From Halichondria panicea (Eukaryota > Porifera > Demospongiae > Suberitida > Halichondriidae): a stretch of DNA of 64,000 nucleotides. Shown here piece by piece: positions 60,798 through 64,000 of this stretch (position 1 is its first letter; the number at the start of each line of letters is the position of its first letter). Below the pieces are notes generated by a model. That model had not been told where the DNA came from. It worked only from the letters and a program-made list of their open reading frames with translations, and did no database searches. The stretch is from the NCBI RefSeq assembly GCF_963675165.1, contig NC_087386.1:2854169-2918168 (forward strand). The letters are read 5' to 3'. The position numbers and the translations under genes are program-made.

Positions 60798-61533
60798 CAG
60801 TTCCAGTAGGGTCTATTTGTTCACCAATGCCGCGATGAAGATCTACCGGGTCGTCATGGATATACACTGGCTTGTCGAGGCGAGAGATCACCTTCATTGA
60901 AGAGTGGCCTGGGATGTTACGTCGAACCTCATCTAGTACTTCATCAATAGATGCGTCGGTGTTCTGGAGTGCATGCTGTAAAATCTCAGTAGTCTCAGAA
61001 GATATATTGTGTATTGTTTTAGAATGGATATAAGCAAGAATGAAGTTTCCTTCGAATGGAACCATCAGGTGTGATAGGTCCAGCGAGGTTTCAGTACCAG
61101 TATAGGCCATGATAAGAAATATCTTAGGGTGCTGAGAGAGATAAGGAATGCAAAGAGGCTCGAGAATAGCCTTGTTGATGTCGATGTCGATAAGACTACT
61201 TTTATCAAGCAAATGGTTTGGGTCATCTCCAGCTACTTGTCCACTAATTGCAAACACTATCGGGTGGTCTGACAACTCTGTGTGGTATGTCACTGCAGTC
61301 ATGATGTCATCTATTTCAGTCTTCCTTACAGAGATACATATGGCTGCATAACCCAGTTCCGAAAATGTGTCAGTAAGTATTTTGGTATTGGTATCTATTT
61401 TAATCCAGAGGTGATACTCATCTAGCTCTAGCCTGATCGCAATAGCCAAACCTTTCGGGTTTTGAGTGGACCTAATCACTTCGTCAACCTCACCAACAAC
61501 ATCTCCAAAATCGTTGTAACCCACGGACTTGCC
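60798..61533 (-). pseudogene. Orphan pseudo-caspase-2 exon, unit 3, still open
   Basis: Aligns with exon 5 of copy B, with intact acceptor (CTGCAG/GGCAAG at 61533) and donor (CTG/GTAAGT at 60798), and no stop over about 245 codons (FAISGQVAGDDPNHLLDK, KIFLIMAYTGTE). No death-domain or pseudo-caspase 1 exon lies to its right within the window, so the gene is truncated. It could be spliced to other upstream exons, but nothing shows this. Confidence 0.75.
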
Positions 61534-61751
61534 CTGCAGTATTATTAACAATTATGCATTAAAAATTAACGTCTGGAAAATTGAGGAGAGTTGCAAAACT
61601 TTATACTGAGGGGAATAATTATCAGTATTACAACTGGAAATTTGGCAAGATTTGCAACGTACATGTACATGGTTGGTCATTGGATAAACGAAATCACCAC
61701 AGGTGCTGATACCTCGGTGGATATGCCAAAGCTACATAACTACTAAGTTAT

Positions 61752-61887
61752 AGTTAAACAATGGCCTCGAGTGGTATATTTGATTTACACGCGAGAGTAA
61801 TCCGATAAACCACGAGGCGTAGCCGAGTTGGTTTATGATTACTCAAGCGTGTAAAGCAAATATACCACTCGAGGCCATAGTTTAACT
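61752..61887. mobile_element. Foldback element (136 bp)
   Basis: ATGGCCTCGAGTGGTATATT pairs with AATATACCACTCGAGGCCAT; the arms continue inward (ACACGCGAGAGTAATC / GATTACTCAAGCGTGT). No coding content. Confidence 0.8.
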
Positions 61888-61889
61888 GG

Positions 61890-62578
61890 ACTGTACTACT
61901 ATGTTTAGCTACTTCATGTCATGCTTCTTCAATGAATATGCTTATAACTACTGTTTGACGTCACTGTTGCTATAGCTATATATATGCAATGAATTTGCCT
62001 ATAGCTATCATTATTAATTTTTTAAAAGCGATGGCTGATTCAAGCAAGCGTCTATGATTCAAGCAAGCAATTGTGAAGGCTGTGTTTCTGCATCTTTATA
62101 GAAGACACTTCAAGAAAGTACACTGGTGCTACTTGTCTACAAAGAGTGCAAATGTACCCGAAAATATCATTCCACAAGCCTACTGTACTGGCCCAGTGCA
62201 GTGCATTCTCTTTAGTCTGAGGAATTGTGAAGGAACCAGATAAACACTTGGCAGTCTGGACCCTTCTTACTGCTCCTGGTCCCATGCAGCAATGTAATAA
62301 GCAGGTTGTGACAACCAAATTAATGTTGAAAGTTGAAAAAACAACACAAACAAACCAGTATCGTTCACGGAGTTCTTCCAAATTTGCCTCCCTTTTGTAA
62401 CTATTCATCGCTCGAACTTGGCTCTTTTTATGTTTACTAAAATCATTAGTATTCTGTTTTGTATTGAATTCTCTCTAGCTCTAATATTGATTGAATTGAT
62501 TAGTGTGTCATTGTTTTAATTGTGTCAATTTTGTTGCAAAGGTGGGATACTGTATTCAGTTCTAGCTGTACATGTAGT
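61890..62578. other. Non-coding stretch between foldback elements
   Basis: Contains a 118-codon minus-strand frame (62052-62408) without family similarity or splice support. Nothing else seen. Confidence 0.4.
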
Positions 62579-62581
62579 TTG

Positions 62582-62652
62582 TGACCACAAGCCATGGTAT
62601 ATGGCAGTCAGTATACACTAGGGTATAACTGCCATATACCATGGCTGTGGTC
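62582..62652. repeat. 71-bp palindrome
   Basis: GCCATGGTATATGGCAGT pairs with ACTGCCATATACCATGGC; outer bases TGACCACA / TGTGGTCA extend the arms. Confidence 0.85.
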
Positions 62653-62678
62653 AGACAGGTTGTATAAGTAGTACAAAC

Positions 62679-63031
62679 TAGGCCCTGGCAAATTATGCCG
62701 GCATAATTTGGGGCATATAGGTTAGGTCATTATGCTGGCATAATTGGGGCATAATAGGGTTAAAATTTTGGATTTGGTCAATTTGGTACAAATACGACGG
62801 TCCTCTACTGTTGCTGAACGTGTTTTTTCTCTTTTAAATGACTCTTTCACGTCTAGAAGATTATGTTGAATCTTCAGTTTATTACTGTTATGTTACAAAT
62901 GTACAATACAACAAGAGATAATCTACTATACTGCGGAAAAAAGGACGTCAATGTGGGGCATAATGGGTTCTTTCGACAAGCATAATAGGCTGAATTTGGG
63001 CAGAAAAAAGAGCATAATTTGCCAGAGCCTA
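62679..63031. mobile_element. Non-autonomous hAT element (353 bp) with perfect 8-bp target duplication
   Basis: Ends TAGGCCCTGGCAAATTATGC and GCATAATTTGCCAGAGCCTA. GTACAAAC flanks both sides (62671-62678, 63032-63039), the hAT-typical 8 bp. The interior 62801-62914 retains a frameshifted scrap of the hAT C-terminal dimerisation region on the plus strand (STVAERVFSLLNDSF, then in another frame LEDYVESSV). This shows it is a deletion derivative of an autonomous hAT. Confidence 0.9.
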
Positions 63032-63039
63032 GTACAAAC

Positions 63040-63541
63040 TACAACTGAAGCCTTTGATCTTTGGTGCAACCATAGTACAATAGCTTTTATACACACATTA
63101 TAATGAATATTCTGAATAAACAGAAATTGCATGAACTCCATGATTGTTGTTAAGAACAATTGATGCCAAAAGTTCAAGAATGGCTACATCGCAGAGCCTT
63201 GCAGCTCTCTTCTCACTCTTGCAGCCACCAATAGCTAGCGCGTTCTAGTGCAGAGCTAACTACTAAGTAGAGCAGCAACACTCGGTGAACAAGTTTTGCT
63301 ACGCACTCTTCTGAAAAGGCTGCAATGGCATTCCAAATAAGGTATAACTCGAGAACGAAGCATTATTTTGCAAATCCATGAATTAAAATCCATGACTAGA
63401 AGCCTATAGAAACTCTTACTTACACTTGATTGATCCTTGAGCAGCTGTAGCAGTCTACACACACACAAACTCGTTTGCGCATGCGCACCGAGGCATAGTC
63501 TAATTAGAGCACTATGCAATTCCTTAATTGGCTTGTGACTA
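63040..63541. other. Non-coding stretch
   Basis: Contains a minus-strand frame of 116 codons (63256-63606) with no family similarity that also runs into a hairpin element. No gene supported. Confidence 0.4.
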
Positions 63542-63595
63542 TAGCCTCGATCCCAGGCCGCACTTCCTCGAAGAGTGGGCCTGGTATATCGACTA
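63542..63595. mobile_element. TAGCCTCGA foldback hairpin, diverged
   Basis: TAGCCTCGATCCCAGGCC pairs with GGGCCTGGTATATCGACTA. Same end sequence as 5610-6215. Confidence 0.7.
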
Positions 63596-63689
63596 TACTT
63601 GCACATGCGCTAACCATTAGCCAGGCAGGATAACAACGTGTATGCTCAGTAAAACAATGACAAACGGAAGTGGATTGAAGGAAGTATAA

Positions 63690-63867
63690 TAGAAAGTTCG
63701 ATTGAAGGTTTCTAGCCTATCTGAGAAAGAGCTGATAGCTACCGTAGCCTGCTATGCTAGCAACAGTGTGGATGACAATCGTCTGAACGGAGTGAAAGCT
63801 GAAAGCCTAATGGACAGGCCACGCCCATCTAATACTAACTTTGTGTTGAAAGTCTACTATCTACAGG
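63690..63867 (+). CDS. Possible exon of an unrecognised gene at the right edge
   Basis: A frame without an ATG, from a possible acceptor (AATAG/AAAGTTCG) to a good donor (CTACAG/GTAATG at 63867). It reads VSSLSEKELIATVACYASNS then VDDNRLNGVKAESLMD, with coding-like composition. Its continuation would be beyond the window. Confidence 0.35.
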
Positions 63868-64000
63868 TAATGCTACTGACTCTGTACAACAATCTACAGC
63901 TCCGTCTCTAGCTAGCTATATATAGCATTATAGCTCTGTGTATGACTTTTAATAATTAGTACATAATTATACTTTGTCAGGATCTTTTCTCTGATAAATT

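Noticed and set aside
62052-62408. 118-codon minus-strand frame as a membrane protein
   Set aside because: Some hydrophobic residues, but no conserved pattern, neighbours or splice sites; likely chance.
63256-63606. 116-codon minus-strand frame as a gene
   Set aside because: It runs through a TAGCCTCGA hairpin element, has no family similarity and no splice support.

Overview
The window looks like nuclear DNA of a sponge, most likely a demosponge. It holds animal-only genes (Notch, KIF14, EVI5) with many short introns, short divergent promoters, and a tandem family of death-domain/caspase-like genes of a kind expanded in early animals. Introns are rich in ACATGTACATGTA-type palindromes, CA/TG microsatellites and small inverted-repeat elements. 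The species cannot be named from the sequence alone.

Left part (1-21.5 kb, dense host genes). The 5' 13 exons of an EVI5-type RabGAP (minus) run off the left edge. Next is a complete 23-exon KIF14 kinesin (minus; summed coding length 4488 nt = 1495 aa). It shares a 302-bp divergent promoter with a 4-exon acidic nuclear protein of unknown function (plus, 387 aa). A 6-exon IMP3 (minus, 182 aa) follows and shares a 357-bp divergent promoter with Notch. EVI5 and KIF14 act in cell division and membrane traffic, IMP3 in rRNA processing.

Middle (21.8-35 kb). A complete 15-exon Notch receptor gene (plus, 1516 aa): signal peptide, about 11 EGF repeats, two LNR repeats, NOD/NODP, transmembrane helix, RAM W-x-P motif, ankyrin repeats and a Pro/Ser/His-rich tail.

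Right part (34-64 kb, unstable region). A unit of about 7.4 kb has been duplicated in tandem. Each unit carries the 3' end of Notch, a degenerate caspase-like exon and a minus-strand gene with the order death domain - sponge module - pseudo-caspase 1 - pseudo-caspase 2. The first gene copy (37.1-40.7 kb) is broken by frameshifts. The second (44-49.2 kb, 834 aa) is open. A third copy survives as a single exon (60.8-61.5 kb). A 9-kb transposon (50,788-59,824) with inverted termini and a near-perfect 9-bp target duplication separates units 2 and 3. It carries a HIRAN-domain frame, a KDZ-type transposase, a PHD finger and a subterminal array of about 15 tandem repeats. Many small TIR and foldback elements are scattered around, several with clear target-site duplications, including a TA-flanked MITE family and an 8-bp-TSD hAT remnant.

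The most interesting item is the death-domain/double pseudo-caspase gene family, which has lost the catalytic His and Cys in both caspase folds and is turning over next to Notch. The KDZ-HIRAN-PHD element is second. Exon boundaries were placed by hand from GT/AG sites, reading-phase closure and family similarity. No search or transcript data were available.
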